Assembly (NCBI GenBank): GCA_963514095.1
Contig: OY741268.1
Coordinates: 28,812,064 to 28,876,063 of the forward strand
Source of the DNA: Eutrigla gurnardus
Taxonomy: Eukaryota; Chordata; Actinopteri; Perciformes; Triglidae
Direction of reading: 5' to 3'
DNA: 64,000 nucleotides
In this document: positions 12,760 to 25,304 of the stretch, one piece after another
Layout of the letters: the number at the start of each line of letters is the position of its first letter
Position numbering within the stretch: position 1 is the first letter of the stretch
Position numbers and translations under genes: made by a program
The notes under the pieces: model-generated
The model's database searches: none
The model's input: the letters and a program-made list of their open reading frames with translations, nothing else
What the model was told of the DNA's origin: nothing

Positions 12760-12847
<88 letters not shown>

Positions 12848-15800
12848 AGCATGAAGTGGGCGGGACGTGTAATTTCATCTTTAATAACATGCTAAGTACT
12901 AAAACCTGGCGGTCGGTACCTGGTTCTTCACGGAACTGACGGCTCCGTGATCCCTCCAATCCCAGCTGTCGGGGGCGGGGCCTCGGGCAGGAGTGGCCGG
13001 TTTCATTGGTCGATGGAGAGTCCATTGGCTTAGTAGCGGGTTCAGGTACGTAGAGCGAAACTCTTCCTCTGGAGAGACACAGAAGGAGAGCAGATAAAGC
13101 TTTAAGAAGTACAAATACTTTGTTACTGTACTTAAGTAGGATGTTGAAGAATCTGTACTTACTCCCTCCACTTACTATTAGTTTTAAAGCAGTTGAGGGG
13201 AATTATCTAATTTATTTTTTACTGTTGATATGTCACAGGATTCAGTAAGCCTCGCAGAAAAGCAGCCAGTAGAAAAGTCCTTCATAGAGATGCTGAGTAT
13301 TTCTGAAAACAAGTATCCTGTACTTCTGATGCAACGAGTGAAAAGCAGAACACGCGTTTCCTCAGCGGAAGCCGTGTGGAGACACGTACCGGTCAGGTCG
13401 CTGAACTTGGTGACTCCGTACTCGGCCGAGCCTTGATCCAGAGACTGGATCTTCTCCGCCGTCTTCAGGTTCTCCTGGAAGATTCGCAGACGATGATCCG
13501 CCTCTGAGGGATCCAAAATGAACACATATTTAAAGATTAACTGAGAGTGAAGATTGTTTTACTGCCTTGTTTATTCATCGCTGATCTGCACGCGTCACCT
13601 TTCATTTCCTGTGACTCGTAGTAATTATGGACCATGTTGATAACATAAATCTCCTTTATTGATTATCTATAAACTCACTTAATGACTGAAACATAAACAT
13701 GTTGATCTGTTCACTCTCCAGAATCACATATTCATGTGGTTGTGTTTGATGTTTATTCACCGTCGGTGAGAATAGAATAGAATAGAATAGAATAGAAGTT
13801 TATTTATATAGCACCTTTCACAGACGACAGTCACAAAGTGCTTTACAAAGCAGAGTGCAATGGGCAAATTTCAGTGACACATTGACAGACACAAATCACA
13901 ATTCAACAGGCAATAAAAACAATTATAATTACAAGAGATTAAATACAGTTAATAAAACGCCAGTGTAAACAGGTGCGTTTTTAGCTGTTTTTTAAATAAA
14001 GAAATGGAGGAGGCTGCTCTCAGCTGGGGAGGCAGGCCATTCCAGAGCTTTGGGGCTACAGATTGAAAAGCCCTGTCACCCTTGGTTATAAGCCTCGAGC
14101 GGGGGACGGCTAGTAGGCCTTGGTTTGAGGAGCGGAGTGGTCTAGATGTGGTGTGTGGGTTCAGTAAATCAGAAATGTAGGTGGGGGCTAGTCCGTGAAT
14201 GGCCTGATAAGTTATAACAAGTAATTTAAAATGAATCCTAAAGTATACCGGGAGCCAGTGTAGAGAGAACAGAATGGGAGTGATGTGTTGCGATTTACGG
14301 GACCTGGTGAGAAGCCTGGCGGCAGCATTCTGAATTAATTGCAGACGGTCAATGGAAGATTTACTAAGACAGGAGAAGAGTGAATTACAATAATCAAGGC
14401 GAGATGTGATAAAGGCGTGGATGATCATTTCTAGTTCAGATGTAGAAACCATAGTTCTGAGTTTAGCGATGTTACGGAGATGAAAAAAGCAGGTCCGGGA
14501 TAGATGATTGATGTGTTTGTTGAAATTCATATGCTGGTCAAAGATGACACCAAGATTCTTGAGGTTGGGGCTGACAATGGTTTTAGAGAACCAATAACAT
14601 TGTTCACTTTAGAGACGACACTGTCAGTACCAACGATAAGGAGTTCCGATTTGTCGGTGTTAAGCTGTAAAAAGTTGCTGGCCGGTGAGATGCTTATAAC
14701 CATCAGTACGAAGGGCTTTTATTGTGACAGTCAGTGCTGAAGCGTGTGTTTGTGCGTTACATGCGTGTCGGTCTCTCACCCTCCTGGCTGCTGTAGAACT
14801 TGTTGTATTGAACCATGAACGCTTTGAACTGGCCCAACAGCTTCACAGACTCCTGCCAGATAAAAAGAGCACAGTCCGTATCCTCAGTCTCAAGTTCAAA
14901 GCTGGTGAAGGCGGTTTACGTAACAGGAGAGGCAGACAACCAGACGGGACTTATTATCAACACGGTTATTGATCTGAACATCTGTTTTACCTCCAGAGGC
15001 TGCACGCTGGATGAGTCACCGACCTTGTTGGTCTCTTCTGGTTGAGGCTCGACTGATAACAAAGGACAAAATGTAACGTGTCAACATTCAATTCACGTGT
15101 CCGAAAGTACATCGAGTCAAATAAATCGAGAAATGTACTGTTTTTCTACATGATCGATTATTGCTTGTGCAATAGTCTAAATCAACATGTTTTGGTGTGC
15201 TCGTCCTCATATGACCTTTTATCTTGTTTGTCTCTTTGCATCACAAACAGGTTAGTAAACAGTCGTGTTGCATAATAACCCAGCAATGAAGGTCAAATGT
15301 ATCACGTTGTTCAGAACATGTGGAGTGACAATGAAGGGAACGTTTGCATGCAGTGATGCTGCACAGGTCGGGTGCTTCAAATCCATCTTTATGGTGGTGT
15401 TTGGGCTGCCGGCTCACCTTTGGGCTGGCACTTCTGTTTGAGCAGCGTGGAGGTTCCCTGCCAGGGAATGTCCCACACTTCGAACAAGCACACCTCCGTC
15501 TGGCATCGACAAACACACACACACAGGACAGAGATATTATATAACGAACAGCTGGTGAACCCCATCGTGTTGTCATATATAGTCAGAGCGCTGAGAATGC
15601 ATTGAACAAATGTGTTGAACCGTTCTAACCACACCAAAGAGAACAAGTTATTCACGTCTGTTGTGTGTCTTTATGTTTTCTAGAGTGCAGCAGTGTCCTT
15701 GAGTCTCTTTCCCCCCGGGCTTAGATAGAGAATGTATTCTTATACAAAGGGGATATTTCTCCTCTGTCAAGTCAAATGAAATAGAAGTTGATGTGTGTAC

Positions 15801-15913
15801 GTGGCATTAACGTGCTCGGGTTACTTCAAGTCAAACTCAAGTCACAAGATCAGACGACTGGTGACATCTATGTCTGGAACAAACAGAAGAACACTGCAGC
15901 AGCAGCAGTTTAT

Positions 15914-15992
<79 letters not shown>

Positions 15993-17144
15993 ACCTTGAG
16001 TTTCTCTAACTCGGGATAGAAGTCACATGTCCTGAGCATGGTGGATTTCTTACACTGCGTGTTACTGAGCTCCACTGTTATGGTGTAGCGGATACCCTTC
16101 ACCAGCTGGAAACAGGCAAAACACACAACTTTTCATTTACAATAAAGCATCAAACATAACCTTTATTAGTCCCACAACGGGGACATTTGCTGGTGTTTAC
16201 AGCAGGACAATAACAAATATGTAAACATGCAAGAAACAGACACTATAAACAAACAATATAATCAGTATTAATCACATGTACAGTTAAGGTTATATGGCTC
16301 GGACATGACGCATCAGATTCAGCGGCTGTTTGAATGACATTCCCGCAGACCAAAGCTTTTTGTGAATGTGTGGTAGTATCTGGATGCTTCTTCTGCTGCA
16401 TGGAGACTGGCGGCATTGTGCGCAGATGGATGCGCAGATAAATGATGCATTTTCGTTGTAGTGATCTGACTTCCGGACACAATAAAAGAAATGAACACGT
16501 TGAGAGGTATGAAATAAGTAAAACACTTGATGACAAGTGTGTGGAAACAAGAAAAACGCAGTATTTTATTTATTTATATGTTTATTTATGTATTTATTCA
16601 TTTATTTAATGATGAACGTGTATGCCGCAGTAAACGGTTTGTGCCATTATTTTGAAGGTAAGTCGCCTTGTTTCCGGTCTCTGTTTAGCTAACTGTTGCT
16701 AACGTGACGCAGTTTTAAATGGCCGCAGTCGCCACCGTTGTTTACTAAGATTTGAGCACAAATCGCACTGTAATGTCACAAATCACGATACAGTCGACAT
16801 TATCCGTTCACGCTGCGTCTGTTATGACAAAATAAAACGACACAATGCTGTAAATTCAAATTAATGTTAAAATGCATCGTCTTTAATGTCAGCGGTACCT
16901 GTTTGGTGGCAGAGAGGAGCCGGCTGACTTTGCGGAGGTGCATCGCGTTGGAGCCCCGGTTGTAGCGCTCCTCGGCGAACCCCAGAGCCTTCTTCAGGCC
17001 GGGGTCCGTCTCCAGCAGCCGGACAGGGGAGCCCGGAGGCCCGAGGAGAGGCCGATCGATGTCCTCGCCGAGCCCGAGTACCGAGCCCAGCACGGCGGCC
17101 AGGGCCAGCCACGGGATTACCGTACAGCGGAGTCCGACCACCAT
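11490..17144 (-). CDS. ctsf: Cathepsin F, lysosomal papain-family cysteine protease
   Basis: Fourteen coding exons: 17144-16899, 16105-15995, 15499-15418, 15052-14991, 14852-14780, 13503-13390, 13068-12920, 12753-12657, 12572-12492, 12406-12287, 12135-12071, 11950-11860, 11784-11726, 11564-11490. They join in frame to 1425 nt (474 residues; human 484). Order of parts: signal peptide (about 1-24), cystatin-like pro-region typical of cathepsin F (about 45-150), inhibitory propeptide with YGVTKFSDLT (about 219-228), and the mature papain domain from about 265. Catalytic residues are Cys285 in GSCWAF, His421 in IDHAV and Asn441 in KNSWG. The protein is made as a secretory proenzyme and works in lysosomes. 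Most of intron 5 is an L2-like fragment, and most of intron 6 is a dispersed repeat. Long TG tracts abut the exon 2 donor and exon 8 acceptor. Introns 1-3 otherwise show only CA repeats and AT-rich DNA. Confidence 0.95.
12763..12846. repeat. (AC)n microsatellite abutting the CTSF exon 8 acceptor
   Basis: An uninterrupted repeat of about 84 bp. On the transcribed strand it reads (UG)n and ends about 10 nt before the 3' splice site of the exon coding for the catalytic cysteine, where a polypyrimidine tract would normally lie. Confidence 0.95.
13100..13335 (-). repeat. Dispersed TACTCAAGTA-type repeat in CTSF intron 6, copy 2
   Basis: An inverted, partly eroded copy of the segment at 4160-4530: it contains aaatactttgttactgtact, agtagaaaagtccttcatag and caagtatcctgtacttctg. 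It occupies most of intron 6 (13069-13389). Confidence 0.55.
13766..14720 (-). mobile_element. 5'-truncated L2/CR1-like LINE fragment in CTSF intron 5
   Basis: A minus-strand frame at 13949-14530 (193 residues) reads as the C-terminal part of a non-LTR reverse transcriptase. It has the pattern LDYCNSLF, IQNAAARLLT, LHWLPV, GLAPTYISDLL and LWNGLPP. Upstream coding (to about 14700) continues in another frame, so at least one frameshift is present. The 3' end carries a conserved fish LINE tail (AAAGCACTTTGTGACTG, then GGTGCTATATAAATAAA) and finishes in about five TTCTA units at 13766-13797. It lies in the same orientation as CTSF. No 5' part or endonuclease is visible, so it is a dead copy. Confidence 0.85.
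15915..15989. repeat. (CA)n microsatellite abutting the CTSF exon 2 donor
   Basis: About 75 bp of CA. On the CTSF strand it reads (UG)n starting roughly six bases inside intron 2, directly after the GTAGGG donor. Confidence 0.95.
16150..16200 (-). repeat. Possible retroelement 3'-tail fragment
   Basis: The segment acctttattagtcccacaac followed by ggggacatttgc resembles, in reverse orientation, 4124-4163 (tgtaaatttccccgctgtgg, then gactactaaagga). A looser relative is at about 29310-29340. Such tails occur at the 3' ends of fish non-LTR elements; the family is not determined. Confidence 0.35.
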
Positions 17145-18080
17145 GTTTGGGTGTGTTGTCAGAAAGAAAGGGGACCGGCGTCCAACCTCGGTTAAAAAAG
17201 AGCAATGTTTGTTTTCAATGTCACGTTATCAGCTGTGGTTTGCAGAGGCGAAGATCAGTGTTGTTGCCAAACAAAGCTGGGATGAGGTTGTGGGAGGAGA
17301 CTAGGGATTCAGGAGCGGGGCGTGTTCAAGAAACACAATGTCAAAAACGTTTAGAGCACACTCTAAAACGAGCAACAGTTTTAAAATGATCTGATCTGTG
17401 ACTGAAAAATACAACAGTTGTAATTTTCCAAATGCCACGTTATTTATGAATCGCTCATAAACATTTAACTTCCCCATTTAGTATCACGCCACTGGAATTT
17501 CAGCCAAGGACCAAATACTGCCACAAGAGGGCGACAAAATACCGTGACTTGTCAACGTCTTTTCCTGTCAGAGGGGCTTTACATTTAGAAAGTAAAAGAC
17601 CCGACGATGGCTTTGACGGTGTGTAATGGTTGCCATTAAAACATAATATCGCACAGGGTTAGGATGAACATTTAATTAGCATGTCTACGCTAAATGTAGC
17701 TCTTTTTAAGCGAGGTTAGGTTTACGGAGATGGTACTTTTATTGTGGAGGATTTGTCCGGAAGTGTCGTTGTTGTTGCTGATGGGCGCACAGGCGCTAGC
17801 GCTGCTGCTGCTGCTAGCACCGCGGGCACAAAACATTTCAGGACAACTGCTTCAAACTTGCTGAAAATAAGACCGACACCGACGAGATTTGACTCAAATC
17901 GCGTTAAAGCTCATCGGCGGAAGGGAGAACATTAACGTTAGCTGCCACTTTTAACCCCCTCCCTCTGCGGCGCGACACAAATATATCTGTCGTGAACGTT
18001 ATGACTAATTTATTTTTAGTGATCAGGTTGTATTCTTAGCATTTAGCCCCCCCTGAGGGAAAGGTGTGACCGGCAGAGAC
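17145..18080. promoter_or_regulatory. Divergent CTSF / AUP1 promoter interval
   Basis: The 936 bp between the two start codons should hold both promoters and 5' UTRs. A perfect ETS/GABPA site CCGGAAGTG is at 17757-17765 on the AUP1 side, followed by CpG-containing sequence. No TATA box stands out. On the CTSF side I saw no convincing TFEB/CLEAR site (only TCACGTTA near 17220). Confidence 0.5.
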
Positions 18081-21000
18081 ATGGAGATTCGGGGGATTGA
18101 AGATATGTTTGACTTTCGTCGGTAAGTCGAAGCTAAGGACAGCTAGCTTTCTATGCAAGCGAGCGTTAACCTTCAAGCTAATTAGCCCCACGGTTGTTGT
18201 TCTACGTGTTTGATGAAGCTAAAAAAAAACCGTGACGTGTACCGTTAGCTAAGCTATGTGTTGACCAAACGGCGGCATAGCTAACTGTTTGTGTTTTATT
18301 AATGTTTACACAAACAAGCAGCTAGCTGTGTTGCTAGCGTGTTGTTATGCCAGCTTGGGTAACGCTAACGTCGATAGCTGTAACGTTAAATTAGCTTATT
18401 TTAGCCTTTTACGTGGTCGTCGTGTATTGACGTCACGTTACCCTTGAAAGCTAACGAGTTTTGTGAAACAGGAGACTTTAGGCCGTTTGAACATATGAAT
18501 CATTTAAAACGTGAAAAGTAAAACGTTAGGAACACTTTAATGGAGATAAACGGCCGCTTTCTTTGCAGGTGGGACTTCGGGCCTGCAGGTTTTGTGCCCG
18601 ATGATTATTCTGTAGCCCCTTTCAGCCTATAACTGGGATTACGTGTTAACATTTGGCGTCCCCAGATGATTTTGCAGATACAGCCAATCGCACAGGGACA
18701 CGTGTAAAAACTTCAGACGGTAGTTTTCATGCTAAACCGAAACTCAGCTCGAGAAGCAGTTTTCCATTTGAATGTTTTTAATTTTCATTTGAATGTTTTG
18801 TGCATTTTTCATTATTTCTTTTATCTACAAGGTGTTCCGTGTCCTTTGCTGTATTGTTATGTATGAACAGCTGTTCTTGGCACTTTAAGCCCATGATGGA
18901 TTTATGTTTATGATGGATAATAAACTTTTATCTTATCTAAACTCACATTAATGCAACAGTGAAGAAACCAGGTCATTGCATTCTTAAGAATTGTATAATT
19001 AAATTTACTCTTAACTCTGGAGAATGCTTCAATTAAACATTTAGCATTACATTCTAGTATATATTGTTAGATTGTTAGTTTACCTGCAGATGTAAGTGGG
19101 AGTGAGATAATTAAGAGGTATTACACTACGTAGGGGCAGAATGAGTTTTTCTCTTATTATTGTGGTGATATTTGATGGTTTAGCACAACTCTGTCTACTT
19201 GCCCCTCCTCTTCTGTGTGTTTGCCTCCTATTATAATACATTCATTCTTCTAAGTCCTCGTCAGCGGTCTGTCAAGATCTCACCAGCAGTTACGTTTAAA
19301 CCCTCTTTTCTTTGTGCAGGTTTCCCAAGGATGCCGTCGTTCTCCTGCTGTTGCTGGTGTACTTTCCAGTCGGCGTCTGTTTGATGTTGTTACGGATTTT
19401 TATCGGCGTTCACATGTTCCTGGTCAGCTGTGCCCTTCCAGAGAGTTTCGTTAGGAGGCGAGTATTTTCATTCTCAGCGGTCGCAGCGCTGTCGTAGTAA
19501 CCGTGTGTGTCATCAATAATAATAGTCCAAGTAATATAAAGGTGTGTGTACTAATGATGATTGAGGTACACGTTGTAGAAATGAAAGGAAAACAGACGCA
19601 CCTGATGCTAATGTACTCTGTATAATGTATACTGAGCAATTCATTAAAAATAATTGCAGTTTGGCTGCCGAAGCCTTACAGCTATAATGAGTAATGACTG
19701 TGTTTAAAACAGCCAGCCCATAAAATACCATTAAGGTTAGTGGCTGCTCCATATGTTTTATGTGAAATCCGTCTCTTGTAAATGACGCCTGGCTCTTGCT
19801 AATTTCCATGTTTAATTAAATATGATGGCAGAAAAACCATAATGTATGATTAAAATAACACCTGTGAATGAGCTGGACGGCGCCGCAACGAGAATCCCTC
19901 TACGTTATAAAGAATGTGCCAATGTATGTTGGAGAAGATTACATCCACCTTTTTGTTTCATTGGTCTCTCAGGTTTATTGTCCGGGTGATGTGCTCTGTC
20001 CTGGGGATGCACGTGAGACAGAAGAACCCTCGCTCCAGAGACAGGAACACCAAGCTGTACATGTGCAACCACGTGACAGAGTTCGACCACAACGTCATCA
20101 ACCTTCTGACCCCCTGCCATACTGTGAGTGAACCCTGTTATACGGTCTCATAAGTAAGACAGCCACCTGCCAGCACGCTGCAGTATTTAATGCATTTGAT
20201 ACACTTGATAGTCGTCGATTTTTCCCTCTGAAATGACTTGTAATTGTGTTTATAACTGGTGCAGCTACACACTTGTTTAGATCACCTAGTGTTACATTTG
20301 AAGTGCTTTAAATGTCCTAGAAGAACTACGAGGATGAAAGTAAATTATCTTTCTGTGAACTTCTGTGGCCGCAGATGACACATTCAGTGTTTGCACTGGT
20401 GCATGAAGCATATTAAAATGTTAGTGTCCAGACCATCTTTCAATCCCATTATCTACTGGTATTTTACCAGTGCAGATTGTGGCCTTAAATTGTGAAATAG
20501 GGCGCTGCAGGAAGGAGTCCTGAGAATTGAGTTTGCAGTTTTGCACTTCTGGTTCCCTCTTCTCGAATTCGTCGCACATCGTGAGGGAACCAGCGCCACG
20601 TTAACGTCAGGGTTGGCTTTCAAACATGTCTCTGTCCGGTGAACGCAGTGTGACGTGAGCTTGCTCTTCCTCCTCCTCCTCCTCCTCCTCAGCCCCAGTT
20701 AGAGGGCTCCACCGGCTTCGTCTGCTGGGCCAGAGGCTTCATGGAGATCCACTCGGCGTCTGGCCAGGAAGCCGTCGGAGAGTCTCTGCAGAGGTTCTGC
20801 TCCACTGAAGGAACTCCACCGCTGCTCCTGTTTCCAGAAGAAGACACCACCAACGGCCGAGCCGGCCTGCTGAAGTTCAGGTTGGTGAGAGGAAACGGCA
20901 GAAAGTGTGACTCGCTGAGAGAATGTAAATTTCTCTCCGGCTCTCTGCAAAGTCCTTCATATTTACCCACAATAATTGAAGCAGTCGTGCAGCGCAGTGA

Positions 21001-24000
21001 AGCCGGGGGGGATTTTGTCCGTCTTTGCAAACGGAGACGGCGTTTCAGGCCTCATACTCGTCTTTGTAAGAAAGTGATTAAATTATCATTCCTCTTCCAT
21101 GACACGATGAGATGGAGATTAATTACGTCTGCGGTTGTTTCCTCTCACAAATTTCCCTGCAGACTTCTTCGGGGATATTGGTATAAAGAAGTGAAAACAG
21201 CTGCAAAATTGGTTCGTTTCTGGCTTTAATTTGAGTCATTCAGAACCAAGTGTACTCTTCAGTCTTCAGCTGGAGCACTTTATAAAGCTGGAGCACTTTA
21301 TAATACTAACAATTCACACCACCGGTTTACTGGCTGTTTGCCTCGTTTGACAGTTCAGTTAAAAAGGTTTTTGTTGTGTTGTTCACAGCTTATAATACTA
21401 AGTCCGTTTCCCTCTCAGCTCCTGGCCTTTCTCGCTGACGGATTCCATTCAACCTGTGGCCTTACGGGTGACCAGACCTTTGATTGCTTTGGTAAGTCAT
21501 TTAAACTTGCATTTTAAGACTAAGATATGATTATTGTGTATTTACATCACTCCCTGTTTGAGCTGTGTTGTTAGTGTGGTTGGTAATGCTGTACAAACTA
21601 TATAACAATACACTCAAATGCAAAATGTTGACGTACATAGGAAGGAAGGAAGGAAATCAATGTGGCACAATAATGCATTTTAATGTGCCGCTCCCAAAGT
21701 CATTGCAGAATGAGTGAACTTTCCTGGAAGTAACGGCCAGCTGGAGCTTAAATCTAACCCGGCCGCCTCGGCGCCAAGAGTAGTTCTCTTGTGTGTTTGG
21801 CTGCATTTTAGGCTTTTACTCCCAGTGAAGGTCTTTTTACTGGTTGTCAGTGTTGTCTGTGCATGCGTGGTTAAATGTCAGGTGATCAGTACGACTGACC
21901 TTGTTGTGTCCGTCCACAGAGCACGCCCGAGTCCAGCTGGCTGACGGAGCTGCTCTGGACTTTTTTCGCTCCGTGTACTGTGTATCATGTAAGGTACTAA
22001 ATAATTTGTATCATTTATTTCTCTCAGCACTTGTTGTTTTCATGTATACGGAGGTAGTTTGGTGGAGATGTTGGTGATGCAGAGACAGTAGAGAAAAAAA
22101 GACAAAACGCTGATGAAAACAGCACCGACCCCCGAGCTCATCGTCTCCCGCCAGTTAATTAACGAGCCACGTTTCAAACTGAACGGGCTTCTGTAAGTAA
22201 CGGCTTCATGCTTCCACTTCCAAATGGATTTTGAACATTTCTGTTTCCATAATTGTTTTTTACGTTGTGTTTTGTGGCGGTCCGTCTGCACGCACCGTTC
22301 TCGTGAACGTGATATCTCAGGAAACGTCTCGAGGAAAGTTTCTTCAAATTTGGCACAAATGAGCAGACTGGAGTTTGGTGATGAAAAGGTCGCCGTGACC
22401 TCTCAGAAATCAGCTCTCGGCCAAATCTCAAAGAATTCATATTCTAGTCGTGACATGATTTTCAAAGGGTAGACGTGGCTGCAAACTGCAAATTCACCGC
22501 TTGGCCGAGGCACACAACTGCGAGGCAGTAACTCTGGTTTGTTTTTCATTCCCGTCCCAGTTGGCTCCCACCAGTGTCCAGACAAGACGGAGAGTCCATG
22601 CAGGAGTTTGCCAACAAAGTCCAGGAGGTAAAATGTGTTCTGGTTGAGTGGATTCATGAAGGGTTTGATGCATAACAGTAGAAAAACCAGAGTTTCAACA
22701 GCACTACAGACAATCTATACTCAAAAATAAGTAGATTCAACTTCTTTAATCAAGTAAAAGTGGAGAACAGGCTCTGAAATGTACTCAAAGTAGAAAGTAT
22801 CACCGTGAAGGACATTTCTACTGCCTTTTTATATACAAGACGAACTGAATCTCACCTCATATTAATAAGAAATAATCGATCATTCCCGTCAAATGTATTA
22901 CAACTTTATTATCAAGCCTGTTTTAAAAATGTAGAGTAGAAAGTTCAGGTTTTTGTTTTTAAATGTAGAATAAAAAGAAAAAGTAGTCCGACATATAAAT
23001 ATAAATACTCAAGTCCAGATACCTGAATATTCTACCTGCTTCTGGTAAAACAGTAATACAATTACCCAGCATCCAGAGGGGCTCGTTAGTGCGTTAAAGG
23101 ATCTTTTATAGTTCCATAAAAGCACACTATTATTGGATTAATGATTCCCCCTCTATATTTTGTCTCACTAAATGCCTTTCTGTTTTTACTCTTGTGTAGC
23201 AGCCGGACGTCTCATGTGTGTGTTTTTCATTCCAGCTGTTAGCCGGTGAACTCGGCTTGGTCTCCACCAAGATCACCAAAGCTGACAAAGCGGAGCACAT
23301 CAAACGGAAAAGACACACCGCGCCTCAAACATCTACGAGTCAGTTAAACTCCACAGAAAGGCACGGCGGATTTCTCCCAGCCGACCGTCATTCAGCTCGT
23401 TCTCTCCCTCCACGCAGGTGTCCGACCCGGATCCATCGGCCTCGGCTTCATGGTCCAGAGTTTGGGTGCCGACGACCACCGGATCGCCAAGATGGCCCAG
23501 CAGGTGAAGGACGTGCTGCCTCATGTGCCGCTGAACGTCATCGCCAAGGACTTAGGTACGTTTACGTGTCTCTGCACACGTCTAACAAACCCGGGGTTTA
23601 AGTCGCTGTTCATTCACACGCGTGTCTCTTGACTTCCGTGCAGCGAAAACCAACTGTGTTGACACCACCATCACGAATCTGCTGGAGAACAAGGAGGACA
23701 GTCCCATGGAGGCGACCGGGACGTCGACGTTCGGGGCTTCTAGGAACAGCTCCTATTGTTCTGGTCCTGAACCCACCATAAAGGTCTGACAGTCCAGGAG
23801 CCCGGCGGGTCTGAGCTCTCCCACTGGGGAGTTGATAATTATATATATTATATTATAATTGTATATAGATGGATGGATAGTTCATTTCTTTATCTTGTGC
23901 TGGTTTGATTGGTTTGTCTTTGTATTTTTACTATATTGATGATTCCATTGTCTTGTTCATCCTCAGCCTGCTGCCAAATCTTTTGGGAGATCACCCGTTG

Positions 24001-24979
24001 ACAGACATTTGTCTCTCCAAGAGAGAAAAGAAGCGCTGTATAATTTTGCAAGAAGGTGAGACATTTTGCTGTATTTGATTCATCACGTCACACATCAGAT
24101 TGTTGTATTATTCGGAGCGTAAATGTGTGTCGATATCACAGCAGAAAGGTCGTCATGAAAGCCTCGACTGCTGTTTGACTGAAATGTTTCTGGACTCACT
24201 GGAAGAACGTCACGTCTGTTGGGTTTATGTTAATGCGACGCCGCGGAGAGAAGCCGGAGCTGCTTCATTATGCACAACATCTTGCGGTCGTGCCGAGGCG
24301 CACGGTTTTGAAATATTAATTTGGTTTGAGATTTACTTTTGAATTTGTTTCTGGGGGTCACGGCTGTCGCTCGGTCCTGATTCTACAGACACGCGTATTA
24401 TGTAAAAAAAATACTCCGTCTTCACTAACGGGGGCCCGGAGGACTTGTTCTGGAGTCGGGACCGCCTCCGAGACGACGTGGAGGGAAAACTCATTGAGAG
24501 AAAAGGGAACTGATGTTTTTAATCGGATACTTATCAGCATTGTGAGTGAGACATCACCTATAAAGAACAACATCTCCAAATTTGAGTGCAAAGAAGTACA
24601 AATACATTCTGAAAATGATGTTTAAAAAAATCTGAATCCAGACACTGTCGTTGTTTTTCTTTAAAGTGAAAGTCCTTTTATTAAAATGTGCTTCAAAACA
24701 TTAAAAACACAGACGCGCTTGGTTTTAACGCCTTCCTCGGGGTGTTGAAATGTTGTGTTGCTCATATAAATAAAGGCCTGTTTCCTTCATGGATTTCTTC
24801 CTCTCTTCTATATTCTTAAAACGTTCACAATCAACGGACTAAACACACGATTTCTCCACTTAAAACAAACGTAACTGTATTTTAGGTTGAAATATGTCCA
24901 AAGATGTTGAATCTGTTTTTCCTCTTCATGCAGACGCTACATTGAAAAACACGGACTGGAGAACGAAGACAGTCACTGA
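18081..24979 (+). CDS. aup1: AUP1, lipid-droplet/ER ubiquitination adaptor
   Basis: Twelve coding exons: 18081-18121, 19320-19457, 19973-20123, 20693-20880, 21419-21491, 21920-21993, 22561-22627, 23236-23338, 23418-23555, 23644-23783, 23967-24055, 24934-24979. They join in frame to 1248 nt (415 residues; human canonical 410). Order of parts: a hydrophobic hairpin inserting in ER and lipid-droplet membranes (about 17-45), an acyltransferase-like domain with NHVTEFDHN and FPEEDTTNGR (about 75-220), a CUE ubiquitin-binding domain (HRIAKMAQQVKDVLPHVPL onward, about 295-340) and a C-terminal UBE2G2-binding helix (SLQERKEALYNFARRRYIEK). AUP1 recruits UBE2G2 for ER-associated degradation. Intron 2 starts with GC rather than GT. 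The 79-nt intron 8 is my least certain junction (donor GTCAGT). Introns hold a TCC run before exon 4 and two dispersed repeats (about 22290-22480, 22700-23040). Confidence 0.94.
22290..22480 (+). repeat. Dispersed teleost repeat in AUP1 intron 6
   Basis: The succession gatatctcaggaaacg, tttcttcaaatttggcacaa, gccgtgacctc and ctcaaagaattcatat matches a repeat I recall as widespread in spiny-rayed fishes. Its class is unknown to me. It adjoins the exon 7 acceptor region. Confidence 0.5.
22700..23040 (+). repeat. Dispersed TACTCAAGTA-type repeat in AUP1 intron 7, copy 3
   Basis: Same orientation and word order as the copy at 4160-4530: gtagattcaacttctttaat, gaaggacatttctactgcc, and atactcaagtccagatac near the end. 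Confidence 0.6.
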
Positions 24980-25298
24980 ACACACTTTGGGTCAAGCCAT
25001 CACCACCAGAACACGTCGGAGGAGAAGCTTATTCAACTTGCATAGCTGTCTAATTTTGAATGGTGATTTTTTATATTCCGTCAACAGGTTCTGTTTGCAA
25101 AGCAGATTTTTTTTTGTCGATTGCAAATAACGGAAGGGGAATATTCAGAATAACATGTACACGTTGATGGATTGGTGATTATGCATGTGTTTTAATTCTT
25201 CATTCTGGCTGATACATAATTTTGATAACAATTTGTATTACGATCCACTGACTGTGAATCATCTATTTATTTTTATAATGTCCAGAGTCGTCGATGAA

Positions 25299-25304
25299 AA
25301 TAAA
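25299..25304 (+). terminator. AUP1 polyadenylation signal
   Basis: AATAAA about 320 nt after the AUP1 stop, with TG-rich sequence following. It is the first good signal before the AT-rich repeat block begins. Confidence 0.5.

Noticed and set aside
17205..17240. TFEB/CLEAR lysosomal promoter element upstream of CTSF
   Set aside because: Only TCACGTTA is present, not the CACGTG core; too weak to call.
20741..21229. A 162-residue plus-strand open frame starting inside AUP1 exon 4
   Set aside because: It reads through the exon 4 donor at 20880 into the intron; joining to the exon at 21419 restores the AUP1 sequence.
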